Assembly (NCBI RefSeq): GCF_009208555.1 | Contig: NZ_WFLI01000006.1 | Location: forward strand, 170,478-234,477 | DNA: 64,000 nt | Source of the DNA: Janthinobacterium violaceinigrum | Lineage (GTDB): Bacteria > Pseudomonadota > Gammaproteobacteria > Burkholderiales > Burkholderiaceae_D | Direction: 5' to 3' | Shown here: piece after piece, positions 8,396 through 17,042 of the stretch | Numbering within the stretch: position 1 is the first letter of the stretch | Layout of the letters: each line of letters starts with the position of its first letter | Position numbers and translations under genes: made by a program | The notes under the pieces: model-generated | Told to the model about the DNA's origin: nothing | Database searches by the model: none | What the model saw: only the letters and a program-made list of their open reading frames with translations

Positions 8396-9718
8396 TCATT
8401 GGGATTTGAGCTGCATGGCCGGCGTGACCTGGCAGGCGCGCCAGGTGGGCAGCAGCCCTGCGAGCAAGGCCGCCAGTACGGAAACGGCAAACGTCAGCAG
8501 CAGCATCGGGACATCGAGGTGCGCCACGGTGCCCAGCTCTTTCGACTGCGAACTCACCACGGCCAGGGCGGCATAGGCCAGCAACAGGCCCAGCACGCCG
8601 CCGGCCAGGCCGATGACGCCGGTCTCGATCAGGAACTGGCGGAAGATGTCGCGCTGCGTGGCGCCCAGTGCGCGGCGGATGCCGACTTCCGCCGCCCGCA
8701 CGGAGAACTTGGCCAGCAGCAGGCCGATGGTGTTGACCAGGCAGAGCAGCAGGAAGCCGAAGGCCAGCCAGGCGGCCAGCTTGTTGTCGTTGTCGACCAC
8801 GTTCAGGAAATCGAGCCACTGCCTGACGTCGTACAGCATGTTGGGCGCATGGCGCGGCATGCGGCCCAGCTTGCGCTGTTCGGCCGCATAGCTGTCGAGA
8901 TAAGCCTGCAGCTCGCTGCGTTCGCCGGCGCTGGCCATTTCGAACCAGAATTGCAGCCAGGTGCAGTCCGATGCCAGGGTGCCCTGGAAACCGGGGCCGC
9001 GCTCGACGCCGCTGCAGGCCATGCCGCCGTCATGCCCCGTTTCGTGGCGGATGGCGCTGGCAAACGGAATGAAGAATTCATCTTCCGTGCCGAAGGCGCC
9101 CTTGCTGCCGATGATGCGGTGCACGCGCGGCACGGGATCCCAGCGATCGAGCACGCCGCTGACCAGATAGGGACGTCCCAGCACCGTCACGCGCTGGCCC
9201 ACGGGATTGACTGTGCCCAGCAGCTTTTCCGCCAGGGCGCGGCTCAGGACGATGACGTCGGCGCCGCTGGCGTCGTCGGCCTCGCTCCATGGCTGGCCGT
9301 ACAGGAAGGGCACTTCAAACATGGCGAAGAAATCGCGCGTGGGCGCCAGGCCCTGGGCCCGGAAGGCGCCGAGGTCCCTGCGCGCCGGTTCCACGGGGCC
9401 GGCCACGCCGTACATGACGCTGCGGCGGATGCCCATCTTGCTGGCCATGAAGTTCTTCGCATCGGTATAGGCAAGCTGCGCCTGGCCGAAGCTGGGCTTG
9501 GTGCCCGGCGTATAGCCTTTCAAGGGAACCACATCGATCATCGGCACGAACAGGCGGTCGCTCTTGTGCGGCAAGGGGTCGCCCGACATGGCGTGCAGGA
9601 TGGTCACGGTGGCCACGCTGGCGGCCACGCCGACAGCCAGGGTCAGCACCATCAATGCCGTCAGGGCGGGATTGCGGCGCAGGTTGCGCAGGCCCAGCTT
9701 GAAATAGTAGTGGAACAT
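8396..9718 (-). CDS. ABC transporter permease, FtsX/MacB-like (first of pair)
   Basis: The 440-residue product has the same topology as the following gene. An N-terminal helix (LTALMVLTLAVGVAASVATV) is followed by a periplasmic domain of about 260 residues and three C-terminal helices. The coupling segment SVRAAEVGIRRALGATQRDI is present. Two different permeases next to one ATPase suggest a heterodimeric membrane channel. An AGGAG precedes the start. The spacing to the ATPase gene is 8 bp. Confidence 0.9.
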   Translation of the reverse strand: MFHYYFKLGLRNLRRNPALTALMVLTLAVGVAASVATVTILHAMSGDPLPHKSDRLFVPMIDVVPLKGYTPGTKPSFGQAQLAYTDAKNFMASKMGIRRSVMYGVAGPVEPARRDLGAFRAQGLAPTRDFFAMFEVPFLYGQPWSEADDASGADVIVLSRALAEKLLGTVNPVGQRVTVLGRPYLVSGVLDRWDPVPRVHRIIGSKGAFGTEDEFFIPFASAIRHETGHDGGMACSGVERGPGFQGTLASDCTWLQFWFEMASAGERSELQAYLDSYAAEQRKLGRMPRHAPNMLYDVRQWLDFLNVVDNDNKLAAWLAFGFLLLCLVNTIGLLLAKFSVRAAEVGIRRALGATQRDIFRQFLIETGVIGLAGGVLGLLLAYAALAVVSSQSKELGTVAHLDVPMLLLTFAVSVLAALLAGLLPTWRACQVTPAMQLKSQ

Positions 9719-9726
9719 GGCGGCTC

Positions 9727-10440
9727 CTAGGCGGTCGCGTGCTGTGGCCTGGCCGACAGCGTGGCGCCATGCTGCACCAGGTCCGACACCTGGCCGTCGA
9801 TGATGTGCACGTTGCGTTGCGAACGCAGCGCCAGTTCGGGATCGTGCGTCACCATCAGGATGGTCGTGCCTTGCGCGTTGATGTCCTCCAGCAGTTCCAT
9901 CACGCCGCGCGCCATCTGCGTGTCCAGGTTGCCCGTCGGTTCATCGGCCAGCAGCAGTTTCGGCGAGCCGGCCAGCGCGCGCGCGATCGCCACGCGCTGT
10001 TGCTGCCCGCCCGACAGTTCGGCCGGATAATGCTTCATGCGCGAGGCCAGTCCCACTTTGGCCAGCGCATCCTCGATGCGTTCGCGGCGCTCGGCGCTGT
10101 TGAAGCCCCGGTAGCGCAGCGGCACGTCGACGTTGTCGAACAGCGACAGGTCGGGAATCAGGTTGAAACCCTGGAAGATGAAGCCCAGTTTTTCATTGCG
10201 CAGGCGCGAGCGGGCATTGTCGTCCATGCCCTTGACGTTGACGCCGTCGAGGATGTATTCGCCATCGGTGAACTCCTCGAGCAGGCCGGCGATGTTCAGG
10301 AAGCTCGTCTTGCCGGAGCCGGACGGTCCCGTGACGGTGACGAATTCGCCCTGGCGGACGTGGATCTCGAAGCCGCGCAGCGCGTGCGTTTCGATCATGT
10401 GGGTGCGGTAGATCTTGCTCAGGTTTTGCATGCGCAGCAT
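9727..10440 (-). CDS. ABC transporter ATP-binding protein, MacB/LolD type
   Basis: The 237-residue ATPase contains Walker A GPSGSGKT, the Q-loop IFQGFNL, the signature LSGGQQQRVAIARAL, Walker B LLLADEPTGNLD and the H-loop MVTHDPELA. The sequence and length match the LolD/MacB ATPase group that powers FtsX-type permeases. It lies between the periplasmic adaptor (24 bp) and the permeases, so the four genes form one exporter. Confidence 0.95.
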   Translation of the reverse strand: MLRMQNLSKIYRTHMIETHALRGFEIHVRQGEFVTVTGPSGSGKTSFLNIAGLLEEFTDGEYILDGVNVKGMDDNARSRLRNEKLGFIFQGFNLIPDLSLFDNVDVPLRYRGFNSAERRERIEDALAKVGLASRMKHYPAELSGGQQQRVAIARALAGSPKLLLADEPTGNLDTQMARGVMELLEDINAQGTTILMVTHDPELALRSQRNVHIIDGQVSDLVQHGATLSARPQHATA

Positions 10441-10464
10441 GGGAAGCCTCCTCGTTGACTGAAA

Positions 10465-11730
10465 TTAATTGAGTGCGACGCGGGCAGCGTTCGCGAAATT
10501 TTCCGTGCCGGCGACCACCACCTTGTCGCCCAGTTTCAGGCCGCCGAGAATCTCGACGGCAGAGATGCTGGTGGCGCCCAGTTTGATGGGCGTGCGGATC
10601 GCCACGCCATCGCGCACCACGTAGGCAAAGCGTCCGCCTTCGGCTTCGACGAAGGACCCGCGCGCCAGCATCAGCACATTGGGCCGCTCATCGATCAGCA
10701 GGCGTGCCGAGACGCGCTGGTTCTGGCGCAGGCCGGCCGGCTGTTCGCCGTTGAAGCGCACGCGCGCCAGCACCTGGTTCTTGACCACTTCGGGCGACAG
10801 CGCCGACAGCTTGCCGGAGGCGCGGATGGCGCCCGTCTCGATCTCGGCGCTCATGCCCAGGCCGATGTCGGCCACATACGTTTCCGGCACTTCCAGCTCC
10901 ACCTCCAGCTGCGACAGGTCGACCAGGGTCATCAGGGCCGTGTTGGCTTGCACCACGCTGCGGTTGGCCACCGACAGCGTGCCGATGAAGCCATTGACGG
11001 GCGCGCGCACGGTCAGCTCGTCGACCCTGCGCTGGGCGTTGTCGCGGCTCAGGCGCTGGCGTTCCAGTTCGTTGACCCGGGTCTTCAGCGCCAGGGTCAC
11101 GTCCTCGCCTTCCAGGCCCGCCGCCTGCGAAGCGTGCTTGCTGCGGATCTCGGCGGAATTCAAGGCATCCTTGGCCTTCTGGTAATCGATCTTGGCAATG
11201 ATGCCCACCTGCGCCACGCTTTCATAGCGCTCCAGCGTGCGCTGGGCGGACAGGCGCTCGATTTCCGCCGTATCGGCTTCGCGCCGGGCCAGCAGTTTCT
11301 GTTTCTTGGCCAGGATCTGCTGGCGCGCCACTTCCGCTTCCAGCTGCTGCACGCTCGACTGTTCGCGCTTGAGCGCGTCCGACAGGTCGGGCGATTCCAG
11401 CACGGCCAGGATGTCGCCCTTCCTGACGGTGTCGCCGGCCTTCGCCTTCAGCGTGACGGTGGCCACCGTGGTCGAATACAGCGTGGGGCTGATGGCGGCC
11501 ACCACGCGTCCGTTCACGGCGGCGTCGCGGATCAGGGTGCCGCGCGTGACGTCGGCGATGCGCAGGCGGTCGGCATTGACGGAATGCTCGCTGTTGCGCC
11601 AGCCGGCAACGGCAGCGATGGCGGCGCCGATGATGACGGCGGCGCCGGCCAGCAGCAGGGCGCGTTTCTTGTGGCGCTGGCCCGGCGGGGTGGACAGTAC
11701 GGCGTCTTGGGAAGAGGTATCGCGGATCAT
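10465..11730 (-). CDS. periplasmic adaptor (HlyD/MacA-like) of the ABC exporter
   Basis: The 421-residue protein has an N-terminal membrane anchor (RALLLAGAAVIIGAAIAAVAG), a beta-barrel/lipoyl pair split by a long coiled coil (about residues 110-210, rich in Glu, Gln, Arg and Leu), and the second lipoyl half VNGFIGTLSVANRSVVQANT. This is the membrane-fusion protein plan. In MacAB-TolC systems it bridges the permease to an outer-membrane factor, but none is encoded here. It is the first gene of the operon. The start codon at 11730 lies only about 30 bp downstream of the -12 element of the sigma-54 promoter. Confidence 0.9.
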   Translation of the reverse strand: MIRDTSSQDAVLSTPPGQRHKKRALLLAGAAVIIGAAIAAVAGWRNSEHSVNADRLRIADVTRGTLIRDAAVNGRVVAAISPTLYSTTVATVTLKAKAGDTVRKGDILAVLESPDLSDALKREQSSVQQLEAEVARQQILAKKQKLLARREADTAEIERLSAQRTLERYESVAQVGIIAKIDYQKAKDALNSAEIRSKHASQAAGLEGEDVTLALKTRVNELERQRLSRDNAQRRVDELTVRAPVNGFIGTLSVANRSVVQANTALMTLVDLSQLEVELEVPETYVADIGLGMSAEIETGAIRASGKLSALSPEVVKNQVLARVRFNGEQPAGLRQNQRVSARLLIDERPNVLMLARGSFVEAEGGRFAYVVRDGVAIRTPIKLGATSISAVEILGGLKLGDKVVVAGTENFANAARVALN

Positions 11731-11761
11731 GGTCGGGTCTCGTGAAGGATGCCTTTTCCAC

Positions 11762-11777
11762 TGCACGATCCGTGCCA
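11762..11777 (-). promoter_or_regulatory. sigma-54 (-24/-12) promoter of the ABC exporter/two-component operon
   Basis: Read on the minus strand the sequence is TGGCACG-N4-GTGCA. It matches the sigma-54 consensus TGGCACG-N4-TTGCW at every fixed position except one (T to G at the first base of the -12 element). The invariant GG and GC dinucleotides have the exact spacing. An NtrC-family activator is encoded in the operon it would drive. Confidence 0.75.
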
Positions 11778-11815
11778 GTTGTTAAGTCGTTGATTTGGAT
11801 GGAAAAAATTCCGGC

Positions 11816-11859
11816 GTCCGGCTGTCCGCCGTGTCCGCGCCGTCCAGGCGGTGTCCGCG
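11816..11859 (-). promoter_or_regulatory. candidate upstream activator sites (GTCCG repeats)
   Basis: About 40-80 bp upstream of the -24 element lie five GTCC(G/A) copies (11816, 11824, 11833, 11842, 11853). They include two identical 9-mers GTGTCCGCG at 11831-11839 and 11851-11859, exactly 20 bp (two helical turns) apart. Position and phasing suit an enhancer-binding protein. Binding by the operon's own regulator is inferred. Confidence 0.45.
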
Positions 11860-11976
11860 TGCGGCGCACCGCCGCGGCGTTTGCGCATGGATCTTGATAT
11901 TCTGGCAATCGACCTGAACTGCTGCCCAGGCAGTGATGGCGCGCGGCGCCATGCTGGCCCCTTTCTTTGGAGCATG

Positions 11977-13560
11977 ATGTCGCCTTCGCCCTCCCTTTTT
12001 GCCCGCCTGCGCCCCTGGCTGCGTCAGTTTGCCAGCCTGCCCGAACCGGCGGAACTCGATTATCCATTTGTCGCCAGCGACATCGCCATGTTGCAAAGGA
12101 TCGAGGGTGGTTTGCCCCAGCTCGACGACCAGACGTGGGATGAAATGCTGCTGGACGCCTACCATGCGCAGCTTGCCACGCAGGCCAGCATTCTCGGCCA
12201 GCAGCGATTGCATCAGCGCCTGGCGAGCGGTACGGCGGACGCCGCCTCGCGCGCGCGCATCGCTGCCCTGCTGGCGGCGCCGGCCCAGCAGGCGGCGCTC
12301 GAGCAAGCCATGCTGCCGCTGCGTACGGCCGACATGGAAGTGGCCGCCTTGCTGTGCGGCGCCCCGCCGCCGGCACCGCCGTGGTGGAGCCGCTGGTTGC
12401 TGCTGCCGACACTGGCGCTGCTGGCGTTGCTGCTGGCCGCGTGGCTGTTTGCGCCGCTGGCATGGGCCGTCGCGGTACCCGTCTGGTTCTTGCTGATGGC
12501 GTTGCAGATGCGTTTTCACGACCGTTGCAAACCGTGGGAGCGCAGCGTCTTGACGTTACAGCAGATACTGCTGGTGCATGGCCGACTGGGGGCGCTCGAC
12601 ACGGCGTTCACGGCGGACCTGCGGGAAGGCGGGCGGGCTGCCGGCGTGATCAACCGGCAGATCACGCCGGTGCGCTGGATCAAGATGATTCCCCTGCTGA
12701 GCGAATACGACGACTGGCTCATGCTGGGCAATATCCGGCGCTACTTTCACAGCCTGCGCGTGGTGCGGCGAGAACGCGCCTTCCTGCGCCAGAGTTTCCT
12801 GCTGCTGGCCGACCTGGAGGCGGACCTGGCCCTGGCGCGCCACCTGCGCGGCCGCGCGCAGTTCTGCTGGGCGCAGGAAAGCGATGCGCGGCAGCTGTCG
12901 CTCGACGCCATGGTGCATCCGCTGCTCGATGGCGCCAAGCCGTTGTCGCTGCGCCTCGATGGCCGCGGCGCCTTTATTTCGGGCCAGAATGCGGTGGGAA
13001 AAAGTACCTTGCTGCGCGGTGTGGGGCTCAATCTGGTCAGCGCGCGCGCCTTCGGCTTTTGCTATGCGCAGGCGGCCCGGGTGCCGCTGCTGCCCCTGTA
13101 TTCGAGCATGCAGAACGAGGACTCGCTCGACGGCGGCGAAAGTCTCTATATCGCCGAATTGCGGCGCGCGCGCGAACTGCTGGCGCTGGCCGAGGAAGGC
13201 GCGCCGGCGCTGTTCCTGATCGACGAGATTTTCCGCGGCACGAACCACCTCGAATCGGTGGCGGCCGCCGCCGCCGTGCTGCACAGCCTGGCGGCGCAGC
13301 ACCTGGTGATCGTCTCGTCGCACAACCTGGTGCTGGGGCCGCTGCTGGAAGACTGCCTGGCGCCGTGGTGCGTGCGCCGCGATGACAAGGGCGCGCTGCA
13401 GCTGGCGCCCGGCGTGCTGCAAGCCACGAATGGCATTGCCCTGCTGGCGCAGCGCGGCTTCGACGCCCGCATCGCGGACAAGGCGGGCCGCGTCTTCGAC
13501 TGGCTCAGCACGCACATGGCGCAACCGGCCGATTGCGGCGGCGTGCTCGAACGGGCCTGA
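11977..13560 (+). CDS. membrane-anchored MutS-family ATPase
   Basis: The 527-residue protein has a helical N-terminal region, two adjacent membrane segments (about 138-158 and 160-178), a helical connector, and a C-terminal MutS-type ATPase domain. Walker A is SGQNAVGKSTLLR (336-344 core), Walker B FLIDEIFRGTN (412-422), and the switch H is in IVSSHN. Mismatch-recognition and clamp domains of true MutS are absent. It therefore belongs to the MutS-related ATPases of unknown function, and a mismatch-repair role should not be assumed. Two ATGs (11974 and 11977) follow TTGGAG. The later one has the better spacing. It is divergent from the sigma-54 operon and its stop is 9 bp from the convergent gene. 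Confidence 0.85.
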   Translation: MSPSPSLFARLRPWLRQFASLPEPAELDYPFVASDIAMLQRIEGGLPQLDDQTWDEMLLDAYHAQLATQASILGQQRLHQRLASGTADAASRARIAALLAAPAQQAALEQAMLPLRTADMEVAALLCGAPPPAPPWWSRWLLLPTLALLALLLAAWLFAPLAWAVAVPVWFLLMALQMRFHDRCKPWERSVLTLQQILLVHGRLGALDTAFTADLREGGRAAGVINRQITPVRWIKMIPLLSEYDDWLMLGNIRRYFHSLRVVRRERAFLRQSFLLLADLEADLALARHLRGRAQFCWAQESDARQLSLDAMVHPLLDGAKPLSLRLDGRGAFISGQNAVGKSTLLRGVGLNLVSARAFGFCYAQAARVPLLPLYSSMQNEDSLDGGESLYIAELRRARELLALAEEGAPALFLIDEIFRGTNHLESVAAAAAVLHSLAAQHLVIVSSHNLVLGPLLEDCLAPWCVRRDDKGALQLAPGVLQATNGIALLAQRGFDARIADKAGRVFDWLSTHMAQPADCGGVLERA

Positions 13561-13569
13561 TGGCCGTCC

Positions 13570-15495
13570 TTACTTGTCCTGCTGCTCCGGCGTGCTCTTG
13601 TCGATCACTTCGCGGCAATCCCCGCGGATGATGGCGTTGTCGTAGTTGGTCCAGCCGTAGCTGTCGACGTAGCGCTTGTGCTGCTTGAAGCGGGGGCTGG
13701 CGATGCTCCACTCGGGCTGTTCGCCGGCAAAGCGGATATCGCCCAGGTCGAGCAGGGTGTGGAACATGTTTTCCGTCGACAGGCGCGCCTTCTGGTGGCG
13801 CTGCAGCTGCGTCACCTTGTCCGGATAGTGCTGCTGGAACTGCGGCGAATACCAGACGAAGGCGGGCACGTGGAATTCGAACTGCGTGTTATGCCCGTGG
13901 AAGGCCAGGCGGCACGTGCCGTCGTACAGGGTCTGGCCATGGTCGGCCACGTAGACGAGCGAGCTGCGCAGGGCAGTGCGCTGGCCATCGTCCTTCAGCA
14001 TGCCGATCACGTTCGACAGGAACCAGTCCGTGTACAGGATGGAGCTGTCGTAGCTGTTGTTCAGCTGGGGCTTGATGGCCGTGTCCGTGTAGACGGGCTT
14101 GTCGACGCCGAACAGCGACGGCTGCCACTTGTCGAAGGACTTCGGATAGCGCTGGCTGTAGTTCCAGTGGCTGCCCAGGGTATGCAGCACGATGAGTTTT
14201 TTCGGCGCCGGATCGGCCAGCGCATTCTTGAACGGATCGAACAGGATCTGGTCGAAGTTCGAATTGTTGGTGAAGCCGCCCAGGTTCAGGAATTGCACCA
14301 CGTCCGCTTCCTTGGCAAACACGGAGACGGGCGTATCGAACTGGCCGAACGAGATCTGGTTCGACAGCCAGTAGGTCTTGAAGCCGGCTTCCTTGTAGGC
14401 GGTGAGGAAGGATTTTTCCGAGAAGCCATCCTTCAGGCTTTGCGTGGCCGGCTTGCGCGAGATGATGACGGGCACGGACAGGCGCGTGGCGGAGACGGCC
14501 GTGATGACGTCGGCCAGCGGCACCAGGTTGCTTTCCTGTTTCAGCAGGGGATTGGTGTCGCGTTCGTAGCCATTCAGGCTCCAGCGGTCGTAGCGCGACG
14601 ATTCGCCGATCACCATGACCACCACTTCCGGATGGGGATCGGGATTTTGCTGGTGCGCGCCGAAACGGAAGCTGCTGCTTTTCTGACCCAGTTCGGCCAG
14701 GTATTTGCGCTCCTTGTAGAAATCGAAGCCGCGTGCGGCCAGGCCGAAGGGCCAGGAATTGCTGACGGTGTCGAAGGCGTAGGGCAGGCGCGCCCAGTGG
14801 GGCAGGCTGGGCCAGCCCAGTCCCGTTTCATCGGCGCCGGCGACGCTGGCGTTCTCCGGCTTGCTGCTTTCCTCGTCTTCCTCGGCCGCCTCGTCGTCGG
14901 CCGAGCTGGCGTCGCCGAAACCGGAGGCGCCCGCCTTGCCGCTCGCCGACGGCTTGCCGGCTTTGGCGGACGCGGCAGCGCTATGCAGGACCTTGGCCTC
15001 AAAACCGAATTCGTAGCCATACCACCAGAAGCCGCCCAGCAGGACCAGCAGCACGAAGGCGGCCGGGCGCGTCTTGCCGCGCCAGTCGAGCGCGCGCGTG
15101 CGCGCGGCCGCCAGCCAGCTGGCAGCGCACCAGGCGATCACGCCCAGCATGACGGCGCCCATCAGCCACACTTTTTGTCCCAGGAATTCCATCGCTTCCT
15201 TGGGGCTGGTTTCAAAGATGATGCCCAGGTGGTGCGTGGAAATGCCCTGGCCATAGAAGATGAACAGGTAGATTTCCGTCGGCAGGGCGAGGAAGGCGGG
15301 CACCAGCAGCCAGTGGAAGTACGCGGGACGCTTGAAGATGCTCCAGACGGCCAGCCAGGCCAGCAGCTCGAACGTGAGCATCTGCCAGGGATGCTCGAGC
15401 GGACGTCCCAGCAGCGCGGGGATGAAGGGCACGGCCGTCAGCAAGGCATAGGTCAGGAGCAGGAACAGATTGGCGGGGCGAAGCAAGGGGTGCAT
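13570..15495 (-). CDS. phosphoethanolamine transferase-like membrane enzyme (EptA/sulfatase family)
   Basis: The 641-residue product has about five N-terminal membrane helices (residues 10-160) and a periplasmic alkaline-phosphatase-fold domain (about 285-620). Family motifs are VVVMVIGESSRYDRWSLNGY with the nucleophile position at S299, DTNPLL, LHTLGSHWNYSQRYP, YVADHGQTLYDG and FHGHN. Such enzymes move phosphoethanolamine from phospholipid to lipid A or other envelope glycans. The acceptor here is unknown. Between the last helix and the catalytic domain there is a 50-residue Ala/Ser/Gly-then-Glu/Asp-rich insert (about 172-222). The start at 15495 is the first methionine before the first helix; the ribosome-binding site is weak. 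Confidence 0.85.
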   Translation of the reverse strand: MHPLLRPANLFLLLTYALLTAVPFIPALLGRPLEHPWQMLTFELLAWLAVWSIFKRPAYFHWLLVPAFLALPTEIYLFIFYGQGISTHHLGIIFETSPKEAMEFLGQKVWLMGAVMLGVIAWCAASWLAAARTRALDWRGKTRPAAFVLLVLLGGFWWYGYEFGFEAKVLHSAAASAKAGKPSASGKAGASGFGDASSADDEAAEEDEESSKPENASVAGADETGLGWPSLPHWARLPYAFDTVSNSWPFGLAARGFDFYKERKYLAELGQKSSSFRFGAHQQNPDPHPEVVVMVIGESSRYDRWSLNGYERDTNPLLKQESNLVPLADVITAVSATRLSVPVIISRKPATQSLKDGFSEKSFLTAYKEAGFKTYWLSNQISFGQFDTPVSVFAKEADVVQFLNLGGFTNNSNFDQILFDPFKNALADPAPKKLIVLHTLGSHWNYSQRYPKSFDKWQPSLFGVDKPVYTDTAIKPQLNNSYDSSILYTDWFLSNVIGMLKDDGQRTALRSSLVYVADHGQTLYDGTCRLAFHGHNTQFEFHVPAFVWYSPQFQQHYPDKVTQLQRHQKARLSTENMFHTLLDLGDIRFAGEQPEWSIASPRFKQHKRYVDSYGWTNYDNAIIRGDCREVIDKSTPEQQDK

Positions 15496-15720
15496 AAAGG
15501 GGGCGGGAACGCAGCGAAAAATGTCCGCTATTATCAATCCTTTTGTTGTGTTGCGGTCATACAAGAATGCGTCCGTGCGAGGCTTTGCTGCAGAGAAAGA
15601 ATGTCAAATCATCAATTGCCGCGCGGTGCCGGCGTGCGCGCCCGGGCGCCAAAGATTAGTCAAAATGCCACAAACAAGCGGCTTTTTTGCCTTTTTTTAT
15701 AGCAAAAAGCGGTAAACTGA

Positions 15721-15749
15721 TTGACCCCCTGTAACACAAGGTCTAAACT
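15721..15749 (+). promoter_or_regulatory. sigma-70 promoter of the rpsL operon
   Basis: TTGACC (15721-15726) and TAAACT (15744-15749) are 17 bp apart and point toward rpsL, leaving a leader of about 170 nt. Otherwise the 432-bp gap 15496-15927 holds the unresolved upstream region of the minus-strand enzyme gene, the leader hairpin described next, and no further gene. Confidence 0.75.
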
Positions 15750-15875
15750 AGCGAGTTCTCGATTTTATTCTGCTCATCGTTTACGTATTGCTTGGCATTT
15801 CATGGCCGCTCCTTATCGAGTGGCTGCGGGCGCCTCCGGTGCGCAGTAGATGAAAGCGGGACGAGGTTTTAGTCG

Positions 15876-15892
15876 CCGGGCATCTTGCCCGG
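15876..15892 (+). other. stem-loop in the rpsL leader
   Basis: CCGGGCA (15876-15882) and TGCCCGG (15886-15892) form a perfect 7-bp stem with a 3-nt loop, about 35 nt upstream of the rpsL start. No T-run follows, so it is not a simple terminator. A role in leader folding or S12/S7 feedback is possible but not shown. Confidence 0.5.
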
Positions 15893-15927
15893 GTTATTAA
15901 TCGTAGTTTTTTGTTGGATTTATAACG

Positions 15928-16311
15928 ATGCCAACCATCAATCAATTGATTCGCAATCCACGCGTCGCTTTGACCGTGAAGAGCAAATCGCCGGCGCTGG
16001 AAAACAGCCCGCAAAAACGTGGCGTCTGCACACGTGTTTACACCACGACTCCAAAGAAGCCTAACTCGGCTCTGCGTAAAGTCGCTAAAGTTCGTCTGAC
16101 CAATGGTTTCGAAGTGATTTCGTACATTGGCGGTGAAGGCCATAACCTGCAAGAGCATAGTGTTGTGCTGCTGCGCGGCGGTCGCGTTAAGGATTTGCCG
16201 GGTGTGCGTTACCACATGGTTCGCGGTGCCCTGGATACCCAAGGCGTTAAAGACCGTAAGCAATCGCGTTCGAAGTACGGTACCAAGCGCGCTAAAGCAG
16301 GCAAGAAGTAA
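15928..16311 (+). CDS. rpsL: 30S ribosomal protein S12
   Basis: The 127-residue protein is S12 of the decoding centre, slightly longer than the 124 residues of E. coli because of its basic C-terminal tail. The streptomycin-relevant loops read [13 protein letters not shown] (K43, K44) and [10 protein letters not shown] (K88, P91), all wild-type residues, so a streptomycin-sensitive ribosome is predicted at this locus. The conserved Asp of the DLPG loop is a known methylthiolation target of RimO. It heads rpsL-rpsG-fusA-tuf. No rpoBC genes lie upstream, unlike many bacteria. Confidence 0.99.
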   Translation: MPTINQLIRNPRVALTVKSKSPALENSPQKRGVCTRVYTTTPKKPNSALRKVAKVRLTNGFEVISYIGGEGHNLQEHSVVLLRGGRVKDLPGVRYHMVRGALDTQGVKDRKQSRSKYGTKRAKAGKK

Positions 16312-16463
16312 TAAGTTGTACGCAGCAAACCCAAGTTTCGCTCAGTGGCAACTAGCTAAGTGAATGTAGTCGACCGCATCTGGTCGAGTAAGTGGAAGAC
16401 TATGATGGTCGTCCGCGAGTGTGCGAAGAACGCGCGCTCAACTGAAGATTGAAAGGAATTGAT

Positions 16464-16934
16464 ATGCCACGTCGTCGTGAAGTACCCAAGCGCGAAATTT
16501 TGCCAGATCCAAAATTCGGCAACACTGATGTCGCTAAATTTGTAAACGTGCTGATGCTGTCCGGTAAGAAATCGGTTGCAGAAAACATCATCTACGGTGC
16601 TTTCGAGCACATCGCAGCAAAATCGGGCAAAGATCCGCTCGAAGTTTTTGCTACCGCAATCAACAACGCCAAGCCGTTGGTTGAGGTGAAATCCCGTCGC
16701 GTCGGTGGTGCAAACTACCAGGTGCCGGTCGAAGTTCGCCCAGTCCGTCGTATGGCTCTTTCCATGCGTTGGTTGCGTGAAGCTGCTAACAAGCGCAGCG
16801 AAAAATCGATGCCACAACGCCTCGGCGGTGAGCTGATGGAAGCGGCTGAAAGCCGCGGCGGCGCGATGAAAAAACGCGACGAAGTCCATCGTATGGCTGA
16901 AGCGAACAAAGCGTTCTCGCATTTCCGCTTCTAA
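16464..16934 (+). CDS. rpsG: 30S ribosomal protein S7
   Basis: The 156-residue protein is S7, which nucleates assembly of the 3' major domain of 16S rRNA. It shows [19 protein letters not shown] at the N-terminus and the [16 protein letters not shown] segment of the beta-hairpin. The start at 16464 follows AAAGGA at normal spacing; an in-frame ATG 15 bp upstream is disfavoured. The 152-bp gap to rpsL is longer than in compact str operons. In E. coli, S7 represses translation from this intercistronic region. Confidence 0.99.
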   Translation: MPRRREVPKREILPDPKFGNTDVAKFVNVLMLSGKKSVAENIIYGAFEHIAAKSGKDPLEVFATAINNAKPLVEVKSRRVGGANYQVPVEVRPVRRMALSMRWLREAANKRSEKSMPQRLGGELMEAAESRGGAMKKRDEVHRMAEANKAFSHFRF

Positions 16935-17042
16935 TATAAAGCCAGCTACCGCAAGGCGGCTGTCAAGCATCTGTTGTTCGAGGCCGGGCTCATTTTTGCA
17001 AAAAAATGCTGCTCGGTTTTGTCCATTCATTTAGGATTAATT

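Noticed and set aside
15579..15607. TTGACA on the minus strand as promoter of the phosphoethanolamine-transferase-like gene
   Set aside because: The sequence 17 bp downstream is AGCCTC, which is not a -10 element.
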